NCBI GenBank assembly: GCA_030141605.1
Contig: JAQGDQ010000015.1
Location: 682,001 to 746,000, forward strand
Source: Tubiluchus corallicola
Taxonomy: Eukaryota > Priapulida > Priapulimorpha > Priapulimorphida > Tubiluchidae
DNA length: 64,000 nucleotides
Direction: 5' to 3'
The notes beneath the pieces were generated by a model. It saw nothing but the letters and a program-made list of their open reading frames with translations. It was not told the DNA's origin and did no database searches. Below, one piece after another: positions 52,101-60,711 of this stretch; positions within the stretch are counted from its first letter, which is position 1, and each line of letters starts with the position of its first letter. Both the position numbers and the translations under genes were made by a program.

Positions 52101-53247
52101 GGATAGATCCTTTTCACATTGTACGAACTATATGAATGAAGTGATACCAAAATCCTTCGTTTCTAAAACGTGGTGTGCATGTTTTAATAGCCAGATTGCC
52201 AAAATTTCGTGTTTTGCCATTTCTTATACATTTCTTATACGTAGCATGGTATTTTCCTTTGCAGACATAGATCTTTACAATATCTACAGAGATACTGCTC
52301 CAATAAATGCTTTAAGGGAAGCAAGACAGCACTTGAAAAACGGTAAGTTGTGTTGTTGTCTTTAACTCTTTTTTTTGAATTATGATTACGATATTGTACG
52401 CTGTGTTGATTTAATGTTATTTCTAGGCCGAATTGAATTGCCCACTTGCTGCGTCATCAGCGTCAAGTAAATCCCAGCTTGTATAGATCCGTTTTGAATA
52501 ATTTAATTCATTATAAAAGTTCATGAATCTTTGATTACGTACATTACGTGAATCGCTTGTCAGCACACGTGTATACTGACGACCTAGTAGATTTCTGTCT
52601 AACACAGAAACTTTACGGTATATTTGTGGACATAGGTCGTTGTACTTTAATGTTTACTTAGTGTTCTATATTCTAGTTGTTAAAGAGCAAACGACCGTGA
52701 TAAGATTAACTTGATCACTCAGTATCGAGTTGAATTTAACATTTTTTGAATGATGTGTGCATTTGCTCATATGTAGCTTATGAGCATTTGCTTATCTAAT
52801 ACATACATTCATTTATTGATTCATTGATTTCATTGATTGAATTTTTTGTTGATGGGTGATAATGTAGAGGGAGGGGCAGCAGCAGCAACACTGGTACCAA
52901 TAGAATTGTTACTTCGCTAGCAGTTTTTCGACTTTCCTTTTTTATTTTTTCCACACTCATGCACATTACATTTTAAACGTTAGTTTTTTTACTTTAATAC
53001 TGTATATCTGCAAGTTGGTTAAAACTGCCCCAAACTGTGATATAATTCAATTTTAGTGCAGTAAAACCGGCTACATGCAGGCCGTACTGTGCAATAACGG
53101 GGTGATGAATTATAGCATGTCATTTCCCGAACGCTTTTTATTGTAGTTTTATTTGTTGGTGCATTAAAGCCATATTACAATATTTCACCTGTGCAGACAA
53201 CCAAAACTCATATCCGGCTCTAAACGCTGATATTTCGCTGTTGCTAG
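24781..53247 (+). CDS. PI3-kinase p85-like regulatory protein, SH3-C1-SAM-C1-RhoGAP(BH), 11 exons, 3' end not in window
   Basis: Exons are 24781-25114, 26063-26122, 31436-31486, 32945-33036, 33817-33951, 37836-37916, 38266-38413, 39058-39150, 39855-39959, 52265-52342 and 53197-53247, all joined in phase. They give about 409 residues. Domains in order: SH3 (about 4-80) with the long insert loop typical of p85 SH3, a Pro-rich linker, C1 (H116-C167), SAM (180-250), C1 (H269-C318), then a BH/RhoGAP start with VFGVELGKLF and NIYR (R375 at the arginine-finger position). Class IA p85 subunits bind and stabilise p110 through SH2-iSH2-SH2. Those parts would lie to the right, so p85 identity rests on the SH3 and BH segments. 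An in-frame TGA upstream of the first ATG fixes the start. Confidence 0.85.
25115..26062 (+). other. p85-like intron 1
   Basis: 948-bp AT-rich intron. Nothing recognised. Confidence 0.8.
26063..26122 (+). CDS. p85-like exon 2 (start of first C1 domain)
   Basis: A 60-bp exon between CTTACAG| and GCATATT|GTAAGT. It encodes EKHTLRDVHNSLPTLCAY, the HX12CX2C opening of a C1 zinc finger (H116, C129, and C132 formed across the splice). Confidence 0.88.
26123..31435 (+). other. p85-like intron 2 (5.3 kb)
   Basis: I see no conserved coding sequence. A 120-codon open stretch at 28122-28484 is hydrophobic and unsupported. Confidence 0.75.
31436..31486 (+). CDS. p85-like exon 3 (middle of first C1 domain)
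   Basis: A 51-bp exon after ATTGCAG|, ending GTACAG|GTAAGT. It encodes KDFLWGSGDKIGSKCT, with the conserved aromatic Trp and the third zinc cysteine (C147) of the C1 domain. The preceding intron is 5.3 kb. Confidence 0.88.
31487..32944 (+). other. p85-like intron 3
   Basis: 1.46-kb intron carrying the 45-bp minisatellite at 32645-32868. Nothing else recognised. Confidence 0.8.
32645..32868 (+). repeat. 45-bp minisatellite, five copies
   Basis: Unit begins TGTCTGGTGATACTGTGTTG and continues through the TATCATGGAATTG segment. The copies are nearly identical except for a few A/G changes and a one-base deletion in the last. Because the unit is a multiple of three it stays open as a repeated LSGDTVLPLKYHGIV, but it lies inside an intron between two C1 exons. 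Confidence 0.9.
32945..33036 (+). CDS. p85-like exon 4 (end of first C1 domain)
   Basis: Encodes ECGKMFHTMCSMFIANISC and a polar tail. It supplies C150, H155, C158 and C167. The last spacing is X8 instead of the usual X7, so zinc geometry or lipid binding may be altered. Confidence 0.88.
33037..33816 (+). other. p85-like intron 4
   Basis: 780-bp intron. Nothing recognised. Confidence 0.8.
33817..33951 (+). CDS. p85-like exon 5 (SAM domain, first part)
   Basis: 45 codons, phase 0 at both ends (TTCTAG| ... TTAGAG|GTAAAA). It encodes PVSKWTTEEVLQWLVVVNLE, then FGIDGASIANINDSKLE, the W..EEV..WL and IDG..L..L signature of SAM domains, which mediate protein interaction. Confidence 0.9.
33952..37835 (+). 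other. p85-like intron 5 (3.9 kb)
   Basis: Holds a small inverted-repeat element with a telomere-like core at 36238-36384. Otherwise no recognised feature. Confidence 0.75.
36238..36384. repeat. Inverted-repeat element with degenerate CCCTAA core
   Basis: Left arm GTTTACAATTCCCCACACAA and right arm (complement) GTTTACAATCCCCCACACAC enclose about 70 bp of variant CCCTAA/CCTAAC repeats (36270-36340). It looks like a short foldback or MITE-like element. An interstitial telomere remnant is the alternative. Confidence 0.6.
37836..37916 (+). CDS. p85-like exon 6 (SAM domain, last helix)
   Basis: 27 codons, phase 0 at both ends (GTTTCAG| ... GTCGTG|GTGTGT). LMGVLEEFHKQAILVSIDSL is the terminal SAM helix (LGI...HR..IL..I..L). 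The preceding intron is 3.9 kb. Confidence 0.85.
37917..38265 (+). other. p85-like intron 6
   Basis: 349 bp. Nothing but a short ATCATTATCA-rich run. Confidence 0.8.
38266..38413 (+). CDS. p85-like exon 7 (linker and first part of second C1)
   Basis: Begins after TTCCAG| with FTNPYDNVVVNGNKVNG, then HQFQEHSLLSVENCDKC, the HX12CX2C of a C1 domain, and ends GVVCR. The donor CGAG|GTTGGT is weak at +3, but it is the only site that keeps the CX2C spacing and phase 1. Confidence 0.85.
38414..39057 (+). other. p85-like intron 7
   Basis: 644 bp. Nothing recognised. Confidence 0.8.
39058..39150 (+). CDS. p85-like exon 8 (end of second C1)
   Basis: Encodes VCGLQCHRSCAKTGLSAC, completing a C1 domain with exact HX12CX2CX13CX2CX4HX2CX7C spacing across exons 7-8, then a basic linker (ERKKDRLGQ). 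The donor CAAG|GTACTG is in phase 1. Confidence 0.88.
39151..39854 (+). other. p85-like intron 8
   Basis: 704 bp. Its 3' end (around 39715-39854) has a diverged partial copy near 40593-40649. Confidence 0.75.
39855..39959 (+). CDS. p85-like exon 9 (start of RhoGAP/BH domain)
   Basis: Encodes VFGVELGKLFNDKEERCPLI, then LQRCIDEIESRGKKE, the FGV.L..L...P..L..C...IE..G opening of a RhoGAP fold. It ends GAAG|GTGAGT in phase 1. The following intron is 12.3 kb. Confidence 0.88.
40650..40723 (+). pseudogene. Partial duplicate of RhoGAP exon 9 (possible alternative terminal exon)
   Basis: After the same acceptor (TTTCTAG|) the sequence matches the first 42 bases of exon 9 with four differences, giving VFGMELGKLFNDKE. 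It then diverges into FADYNSYSSE and a TAA stop. The acceptor phase equals that of exon 9, and an AATAAA overlaps the stop. It is either a dead exon copy or an alternative last exon that would truncate the protein just inside the RhoGAP domain. Confidence 0.7.
40752..40925 (+). repeat. 47-bp tandem repeat, about 3.7 copies
   Basis: Unit AATGAATTTTTGTTGTGCCC continuing with ATATATCAAACAGTCTAAAC and AATTAAC. The middle copies are identical and the outer ones diverged. Confidence 0.85.
40978..41097. repeat. Short inverted-repeat (foldback) element
   Basis: CAGTTCTGGGCAGAATTGAC at the left and GATCAGGTCTGCCCAAAACT at the right are imperfect inverted repeats of about 20 bp enclosing about 80 bp. 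It is possibly a small MITE. Confidence 0.45.
43952..44110 (+). repeat. GAT/GGT microsatellite
   Basis: Imperfect (GAT)n with GGT and GAC variants. The long ORFs here on both strands (poly-Met, poly-His) are artefacts of the repeat. Confidence 0.9.
49203..49330 (+). repeat. GAT microsatellite
   Basis: Imperfect (GATGAT)n with GGT and GAC variants. Poly-His and poly-Ser frames on the complement are not genes. Confidence 0.9.
50590..50990 (+). repeat. Diverged tandem repeat with AGGTCA motifs
   Basis: The phrase GGAAACCCATT(G/T)C recurs at about 50590, 50735 and 50858, each followed by a GGTTCAAA or AGGTCAAGGTCAC stretch and a poly-A-rich segment. The repeat period is about 125-145 bp, with three diverged copies. 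Confidence 0.5.
51152..51275 (+). repeat. CA-rich microsatellite with a 53-bp higher-order repeat
   Basis: CA and GCAC runs include two near-identical copies of CCACATACACTACACACACC spaced 53 bp apart. Confidence 0.85.
52265..52342 (+). CDS. p85-like exon 10 (RhoGAP/BH, arginine-finger loop)
   Basis: After TTTGCAG| it encodes DIDLYNIYRDTAPINALREA followed by RQHLKN. This corresponds to STLYRTQSSSNLAELRQLL of human p85 alpha. The loop is YRDT rather than the YRVSG of active RhoGAPs, as in p85, so GAP activity cannot be assumed. It ends AACG|GTAAGT in phase 1. Confidence 0.85.
52343..53196 (+). other. p85-like intron 10
   Basis: 854 bp. Contains a possible alternative exon at 52427-52466 (TTTCTAG| ... 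GTCAA|GTAAAT) reading GRIELPTCCVISV. That exon enters in the correct phase but leaves in phase 2. Confidence 0.55.
53197..53247 (+). CDS. p85-like exon 11 (RhoGAP/BH, continued)
   Basis: A 51-bp exon between CTGTGCAG| and TTGCTAG|GTAAAA, phase 1 at both ends. It reads NQNSYPALNADISLLL. Placed after RQHLKN it aligns without gaps to CDTPSVDLEMIDVHVLAD of p85. Support is from phase, splice sites and length; residue identity is modest. Confidence 0.6.
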
Positions 53248-53532
53248 GTAAAAAACCAATATTACCCCAGCATTAGTTTGTCTAGACTGGCACTTTTTAT
53301 CGTTTCAGTCGAATGAACTCTTTGCCAAGCCTTTTTACTCTTTGCTATATATAAGAACTCTTATGTCATACACGCAGTAGCGTAGTTTTTACTTTTGATG
53401 TTATAAGCAGAAGTTTTTTTTTATTTTAGGAAATGTAAGCCCCTGCACTGGGTTAGCCTTCCTTCAATTTCTTTTCAGTTTTAGTTTTATTTAGGACAAA
53501 ATGTGTTTTACGAACAAAAGTTTATCCTCTTT

Positions 53533-53794
<262 letters not shown>

Positions 53795-54948
53795 CGAAAG
53801 TTTTGTCAAGTACTTTCTCTGGAACAACTTAGTGAGCTTGCGTGACATTGCCTTTGGTCACCTTAACATTATGACATTGGGCAAGGCTGGGAAAGGACAT
53901 TTAATTTAATTAATTGAATGCATCTCAGCCTATCATGTTTAGCAGCTCAGTTAGAATTTCTCTCTGATGAGGACGCGTGTATTAGACACGAGAACCGCGA
54001 AGTAAACGCAGAGAAGAGAAGGAATGAAAGCAAACACCAGCGCATTGATGAAAATTAAAAAAATCACATTCACTGTTTATATGAGACGGCTGGTATTGGG
54101 ATTTTAAATGACGCATTACCTTGGTAATGTTTATAACTCGTCCTTCGTTTGCCCTTCAAACGCGCAGATCTGCAACCAAATGCGCGAGATTGCAAATATC
54201 ATCTCAAAATAAACGCTTAATGACTAGACTTGTTTGCTATAAGCTTATTGAGTATGCGATGAAGCCAACTGGAACGTCCACACCTGTCCGCCCAGCGGGG
54301 TGCGTGCTGCACGTTACCTGTTACACGTACCTGTTACAAAAACCAGGGAAACGAATAAGCCCTTGAACCCACCTCCTCATCCTCCAACCACCCATAAAAA
54401 ATTGAGAAAGTGATGAATAGAAATGGAGCCGGCAAAGCAGAAGACGCAGTAATGCATTCTCTGCTGCTGCGTTTGTCAGTCATTGAAACTTTGTTTCCAT
54501 TTTTGGGTTATTCGCTTGCGTACTCGCTCTGTAAAGAGGTCTGTTTCGCCGTGATATTGTTTTCGTTCTTGCTATCGATGTTCTTCGTGTAATAAGTTTT
54601 TATCGGTTTTATTGTGACGTAACAATAGAGTTCTCTGTTCTCTGTATTTTAATTTTTGCTACCCAATTGCTGTTCCACAAGGAATGAGTTCTGGAAAGAG
54701 GTTTAGCATTTGCAGAAATGTTGTAAATGGGGTTAGGTTTTTAATTTTACTATAGTGTGTTATGAGTGTCTTAGTGTTGTGCATTCGAGCCATTCCATTT
54801 ATAAGTGGAGCGTCTTAAATATGTTTGTCTGATGTCAAGCTCTTGATGATGATGATGATGATGACATCTTGAAGTTAAATTGTTTTTTGCTAAATAAATA
54901 GTATCTAACGTAGCAAATTTCTCTTAAACTTGATTGTGCACTTGATTA
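53795..54948. other. Non-coding DNA between the two CT tracts
   Basis: About 1.15 kb, with slightly GC-richer patches near 53960-54010 and 54280-54350 and a short GAT run (54843-54863). No gene recognised. Confidence 0.6.
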
Positions 54949-55220
<272 letters not shown>

Positions 55221-55224
55221 GTAG

Positions 55225-56946
55225 GATACTTCAGATAATGCAAATGGCAAAGTGCTTAAAGATTTCACTTGTGCAAATAACAGCAAAGTAACTTTTTTTG
55301 CTCCATCGTCGAGCACTTTTCGCTCCGGTACTGGTGCAAGTACAATCGATTTAATAATTTCAACTGATAAAATGGCAAATATAGTGTTAAATCAATATGT
55401 GGACTGTGAGGTCGAGTTGTTTAGTGGCGCCCCCTTAATGGGACATTATCCTGTGATATCCAGCTTTAATACGTCGCAAGCAAATTTGGCAGAAAAGAAA
55501 CATGTGTTCGACATTAAGGGTAGCAATTGGACAGAATGGTCACGTAACTTAGACGAGCGCTTGATGGCAAACGACGTAGTCTTTAATAACTTGTTATTAT
55601 CCAATGACGTCATTAGTATGTGGCACTGGTTTAGAGAAACTATTGCCGAAAGTAATATGTTGGCTCTAAAACGTAAAGTTATCTGTGCTCACAGTAAACC
55701 GTTCTGGACTGCAGAGCTATCACGGTTATCAAGACTTGTTCGACTCAGCAGGAAGAAGTTCAAAAGACACTCAAGCTACGAAAATAAACTCATCTATATT
55801 ACTGACAAAGAAAACTTTGATAGTGAACTTAGTAGTGCTATGAATAGATGGCTACAGAGCAAGACAGAAAAACTAAATGTAGAAAAAGGTGCCATCTTCT
55901 GGAAAACATATAAACAAATTTTTAAAGGTGTAAATAGCAATAATAATAATAGTGTTGATATATTAATTAGTAATGGCTCACCTGTAGTCTCGGCCTCGGA
56001 TAGTGCTGATTTATTATATAAGACTTTTTTTAGTGGGGAACACATGAACGCGGAAGAATTTGATGAAAACTGGAAAAATCACATTGAACGCTCATTATCA
56101 GTTATGGACTGGGAACAAAACGAAAATTTTTGTCTAAATAACTGGTTTAATTTACAAGAATTAGAAAATGCAGTAAGTGAAGTGCGAACTGAAGGCAAGT
56201 CGCTTGACTCCGATGGGTTTCACCCAAAAATGATAAAACATTTTGGGCCAGTCGCAAAAAATATTGTATTACGTATCGCAAATATGTGCTTAGAAAATCA
56301 ATTATGGCCTTGGACGTGCACGAAAGTAATTCCACTAAAAAAACCTAACAAAATCGATTATTCAAATGCCAGTAATTATCGTCCAATAACCATTTCTTCG
56401 TATGTAGGTAAACTTGTTGAGCGTTTAATATCAAATAGACTTAAAAATCATTTCTTTCAGTTAAACTGCATTGATACAGAGCAAGAAGGCTTCATAAAAG
56501 GCAAAAATACAGTACGTTATTTAACCAGATTAGTTACTGATATGGAAGACGACATTTTGAATAATGCATACGGTATAACAATTTGCTGTGATTACGAAAA
56601 AGCGTTCGACAGTGTTTGGGTTGAAGGTTTATTATTTAAACTTATTTGTGCAAATGTACGAGGGTCTATGCTACGCCTTATAGCATATATATTACAAAAT
56701 CGCAATATCTGCATAAAGATAAATGATTATATGTCCGATCAATATCGATGCAATTTAGGACTCCCACAGGGGTCAGTTATAGCCCCAATACTGTTTATAT
56801 TTTTCATTGCAGATATGTTTTATAATATGCATGACTCTGTTAAAAAGTACAAGTATGTTGATGATGGATCTTTGCATGTGTCAAATACAGACCCGCAAAC
56901 CTGTGTTACAATTGCACAAAGCTGTTGTGATGTGCTTCACAAATGA
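55225..56946 (+). pseudogene. LINE ORF2 remnant (endonuclease tail and reverse transcriptase)
   Basis: About 573 codons stay open. RT motifs in order: SNYRPITISSYVGKLVERLI (motifs 1-2), QEGFIKGKNTVRYL, ICCDYEKAFDSVW (first catalytic Asp), NLGLPQGSVIAPILFIFF, and YKYVDDGSL (catalytic box with Val at x of YxDD, where most LINEs have Ala). It ends where the usual HKWCQKW is HK-stop-CQKW, a Trp-to-TGA change, followed by frameshifts. The copy looks young but is inactive. Confidence 0.85.
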
Positions 56947-57280
56947 TGCCAGAAATGGGATGGCTTCTAAGTTTTTACTTAAGCAGAGAAATTTCAGCGA
57001 ATTGCAATACAATTTTGCATTACATAAGCGCAACCCAGGAACCGACGTCCGAAGACGTCAATGACGTAAATCTGGGGGACACGCATCAGAGTATAACTTT
57101 AAGTTCTCTTACAGGTATAATCTAGTGCAAATTAGGACTAACTATTAATACTGATATAATTCATTATCAAAACAAGACGTTTCATTATGGAACTCACTAG
57201 CAAAAAAAGTTAAGGAAATGCTTGTTTTGTCCGCCTCTAAAAGAAAACTAAAATATCATATCTTCTTAACCAGATTTTAG
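55225..57280 (+). mobile_element. 5'-truncated non-LTR retrotransposon (LINE) with endonuclease tail, reverse transcriptase and C-terminus
   Basis: Open from 55225. It starts with the tail of an APE-type endonuclease (GASTIDLIIS), then a linker and a reverse transcriptase. It ends with a WNSLAKKVKE...FK-type C-terminus (57151-57280, TAG) typical of CR1/Jockey/L2-group elements. Between the RT stop (56946) and that C-terminus only about 200 bp remain, far less than normal, so an internal deletion is likely. The 5' end abuts a microsatellite. The exact 3' boundary is not seen, and about 200 bp of AT-rich 3' UTR may follow. Confidence 0.85.
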
Positions 57281-60200
57281 TATCCAAATTATCGGCACAT
57301 GGTAAAATAATTACAATAAAATTATACCCATAAACAAATTATAAAATTCTAATTCTATTGTACCCCTGCGTGATAATAGTCGTAATACTGTTATATGTTA
57401 TAAATGTATATTATCTAAATACGTATTGACCCCTCTGTTATACTAAGTTTAGTAGCACTGTATTATTAACTTTGCAACCGGCGCAGTATGTATTTTTTAA
57501 CATTTGTGATGTTAAATTTTATTCGTATATATACACTTCGGCAAGTTCAAACATCTGTCCGGCTTGTAACATCCTCTCAACTCTCAAGCCGCTGTATGGC
57601 GGCATTCTGACGTACGTCGTGACGCCATTGACCGAGCTAACGATGTTAGACTAGCATGAGTTATTTTATTTATCGACATTTTTTGTGTATATTTTAATAA
57701 TAGCTTTTATTTACACAAGTCTTTACAGAGACATTTGAAAAAGCATTTATTCATTTTTAAAAAGAGTACAGTAACGCGATACCGAATATGAATATTTTCA
57801 GTAATGGGCAATTGCTTAATAGGCAGATACCCCTACATGTACTCGTATTATTGCATTGGCAAGATATCCCACGGTACCCCTGCTACAAAACAGTTGCATT
57901 CAATGAGGAAGTCGTTGTTTTTTCTGTGACAGAACTATTATTTTTGGAGGGGGCGCGTCTATTTCTATGGTGTCATTTTATAAAAGAATCGGGAGTCTTT
58001 TACTCTATAACGACCGTCGGTAATCCTTCTTGTAACTTGATAACATGATATAACATTATTTTCTTGGCAGTTTTTTTAATAAAATTGCCACATACTTTTT
58101 TAATATAGTTGCCCTGCTTGTAATCCACTCGTTGCCTAACATAATTGCACACCTTTTCCAAATAAAACTCTTTTACATTTGGAGTGTAGTAATAAAAATT
58201 CGCTGCCATTACTATTCGCCTCATTACTTTTCATTGACTTTACGATCATTAATGGAACACTAAGTGTCGTTTGTGAAATTCATGTATGATTCACACTTTA
58301 TTTGTACTCAGTTTTGCACCTGAAAACAGAAACATCGATTATACAAACATGTAAAACAGAAATCAAACATTAACTTTACTGGATTGTAATATCATATATG
58401 AACTTAGCTGAATTGCGCATACGCTTCACAAATAAGCTTATCGGACGCTTCGAGCCTGAATCTAGGGCCGTAACTTTTTCGTTTATTTGCATATTCCTAG
58501 ACGCCATGGTCTATACTTTACAGCATTAATGTGAGTTTATTATGGCATCGCTAACGAACATGAAACGTATATAGGCCTGCAACAAAATATAGTAATTAGA
58601 TAACACTGTCAGAATATTCACTAAAGTAACTAACATATAAATGCATCGTCGTAAATCATAAGTTCCCTTGCATTATATTAGGGATGAGAGATTTAAGCCA
58701 AGTTGCTTAATTATTCAGTGAGATTACGAAAAATTGTCACTTAAAAATTATAAAAAAAATAAAAATCTGCAAGAAATACAAGCAATTTTTGCGTACTTGC
58801 ATTACCAATTGGAGGACTGAACAAAACGTAGTCAGTGACCCAGAACCCCTTTTTTCTAGCTCAAAAAGCATTTAGTAGTAGTAGTATTTCTATTGTCATT
58901 ACGACCAATAAGATTACATGTACATTTACAGTAACGATACGTGTAATGCGCAATGTTACAAACGACGCAAATATTAGTTCACAAATTTTGCTAAAGTATA
59001 ACGCAAAATACACAGCAATGGCAGTAAAAATCTTTTAACATAATAACAAAAGGGTATTAATAACCAGATAACAATTTAGCGTTGAAATTTTAGCTAACTT
59101 AACTGTCACTTACATGAATAAATTAAGAATGTCGCCTAAAAAATTTCCACAGGTCAAAGGGATTACAACGCAACAAATGGAAAATACTGGGTTCACACTA
59201 GGGTAACTTGAGTACTGGGAGGTCACAGATTTTAGTGTGGTAGCTAGTCACGTTAAGTGGATAGGTCAAGGTCAAAAGTCGGTTGCGACTAGATTTATTA
59301 AATGTTCGTAGGTTCTAAATAGGTCTAGATTTTAGTCAGTGGGCTAGTTGGTGGTTTCTGTTAATCAAGGTCAAGTATCTGTCGCAGTTGAAATACTCAA
59401 AGTGTAAAAGATGTGAAAAGCAACTTTAAGGAACCAAATCCAAAGAAACCAGTCTTTTCTGCCTTTCTGTTACTAGCGCACTCTGTGTGCCATTTGTTTA
59501 TTCCAAATGAATCATCCCTGTTATTTGTTTGAGATTTGCCAATATGCAGGTATTTGCACAAGCTTTTATTACTGAGCTAACGGGGCTTTCTAATTCTGAC
59601 TCACCCACAGAATGCTAGGTCATTTTACAAACTGATTTTCCTTCAAGATCCTTACCGACAAAAACAAGTACAGGAATAACAATAGCATATTCACAGAAAG
59701 TACGCCGCAAAATATGTTTTGAAAATGCCATTTGTAATGCATATATTATGCAAAAACAGTTAACAAATTGAAAAATAAATAGCAAGCGAACGTAAGCATA
59801 AAGAGTTAGAAAAGGATCGAACATCGACTTAAACTGTACACTAAATCGGGTTCTGGTTCTTGGCTAAACTGTTACAGAACCATTTTTTACCTGAGCCCGA
59901 GTCCGAGGACAGCAAAATGCCCTAACTGCTGCTTATACACGGTCCTGGATCTGCAAGTTCTGTTAACTGTTTCTGTTACGTCATGCACACTAAGACGGTG
60001 TCCGGTTGCGGTTCGGTTGGTTATCTAATTCGCTATAAGATTAATTTGATAGCATGTTTCATAGTAGTGTTATATGATACTCAAATGCATATCAGCAGGT
60101 CGCCTAAAATTTAGCAAAGTAGTTACCGGTCCTTGCTTTCGAGTAAGTCCTTGACATTGCGCTCACCCCGATATCTAGGCTTTGCTTGCGGGTTCAAACC

Positions 60201-60400
60201 ACTTACAGTTATTTTTAGGAAGCTGATGCAAGCATCTCTGTAAACACGTCATGCTTTATGTACCCCCTCGCACTACAACTTTTTCCACAAGTTTTCTGGA
60301 ACAAAATAAACATTTCCTCACTAGGATTTATTTGTCGAGTCGTCTTGTAGATTTAGTATCAGTTGATGTGCCAGATATGCCAGGCTTGTGACGTAATTTA
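57281..60400. other. Non-coding DNA 3' of the LINE
   Basis: Includes probable LINE 3' UTR to about 57480. Further right, AGGTCAAGGTCAAA motifs occur near 59260-59280. A weak tRNA B-box-like GCGGGTTCAAACC occurs at 60188-60200 without a convincing A box. No further p85-like exon (LP.P, SH2 FLVR) is recognised. Confidence 0.5.
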
Positions 60401-60411
60401 GCCAATAATGT

Positions 60412-60711
60412 ATGGAGCCCACTGACCATTCGTTCGCTCACCTGTTTGCTCACTTGTATAGGAATGTACGAAGATGGTTGCTTATTCTGAGCCCTTTATT
60501 TTGGAATGTGCACCGCGTAAACTATCCCCGACCCCTTCAGGGGGTTCTGTGTACCAAGCTTTGCTTTGGTGACCTTGTCCGAATGTATACTTGGTGGCTT
60601 CTCCATCGCTCTTGCCTTCTAAATAACCCGGCCTTGCTTCTCCCAGCCGTCTTGATCCTTGAAAGATATCATCCTGTAGGCTGTAACTCTTCCAGACCGG
60701 GAACAACCTAG
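60412..60711 (+). other. GC-richer stretch open on both strands
   Basis: A 99-codon plus-strand frame overlaps a 74-codon minus-strand frame. The composition is richer in GC than its surroundings. I recognise no family in either frame. A transposon remnant or a chance frame is more likely than a gene. Confidence 0.25.

Larger units (their letters stand above)
39960..52264 (+). other. p85-like intron 9 (12.3 kb)
   Basis: The longest intron. It contains a partial duplicate of exon 9 (40650-40723), a 47-bp tandem repeat, a 120-bp inverted-repeat element, GAT and CA microsatellites, and an AGGTCA-bearing tandem repeat (50590-50990). No other coding exon is recognised on either strand. Confidence 0.65.

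Noticed and set aside
60188-60200. tRNA B-box-like GCGGGTTCAAACC
   Set aside because: No A box at suitable spacing and no cloverleaf pairing.
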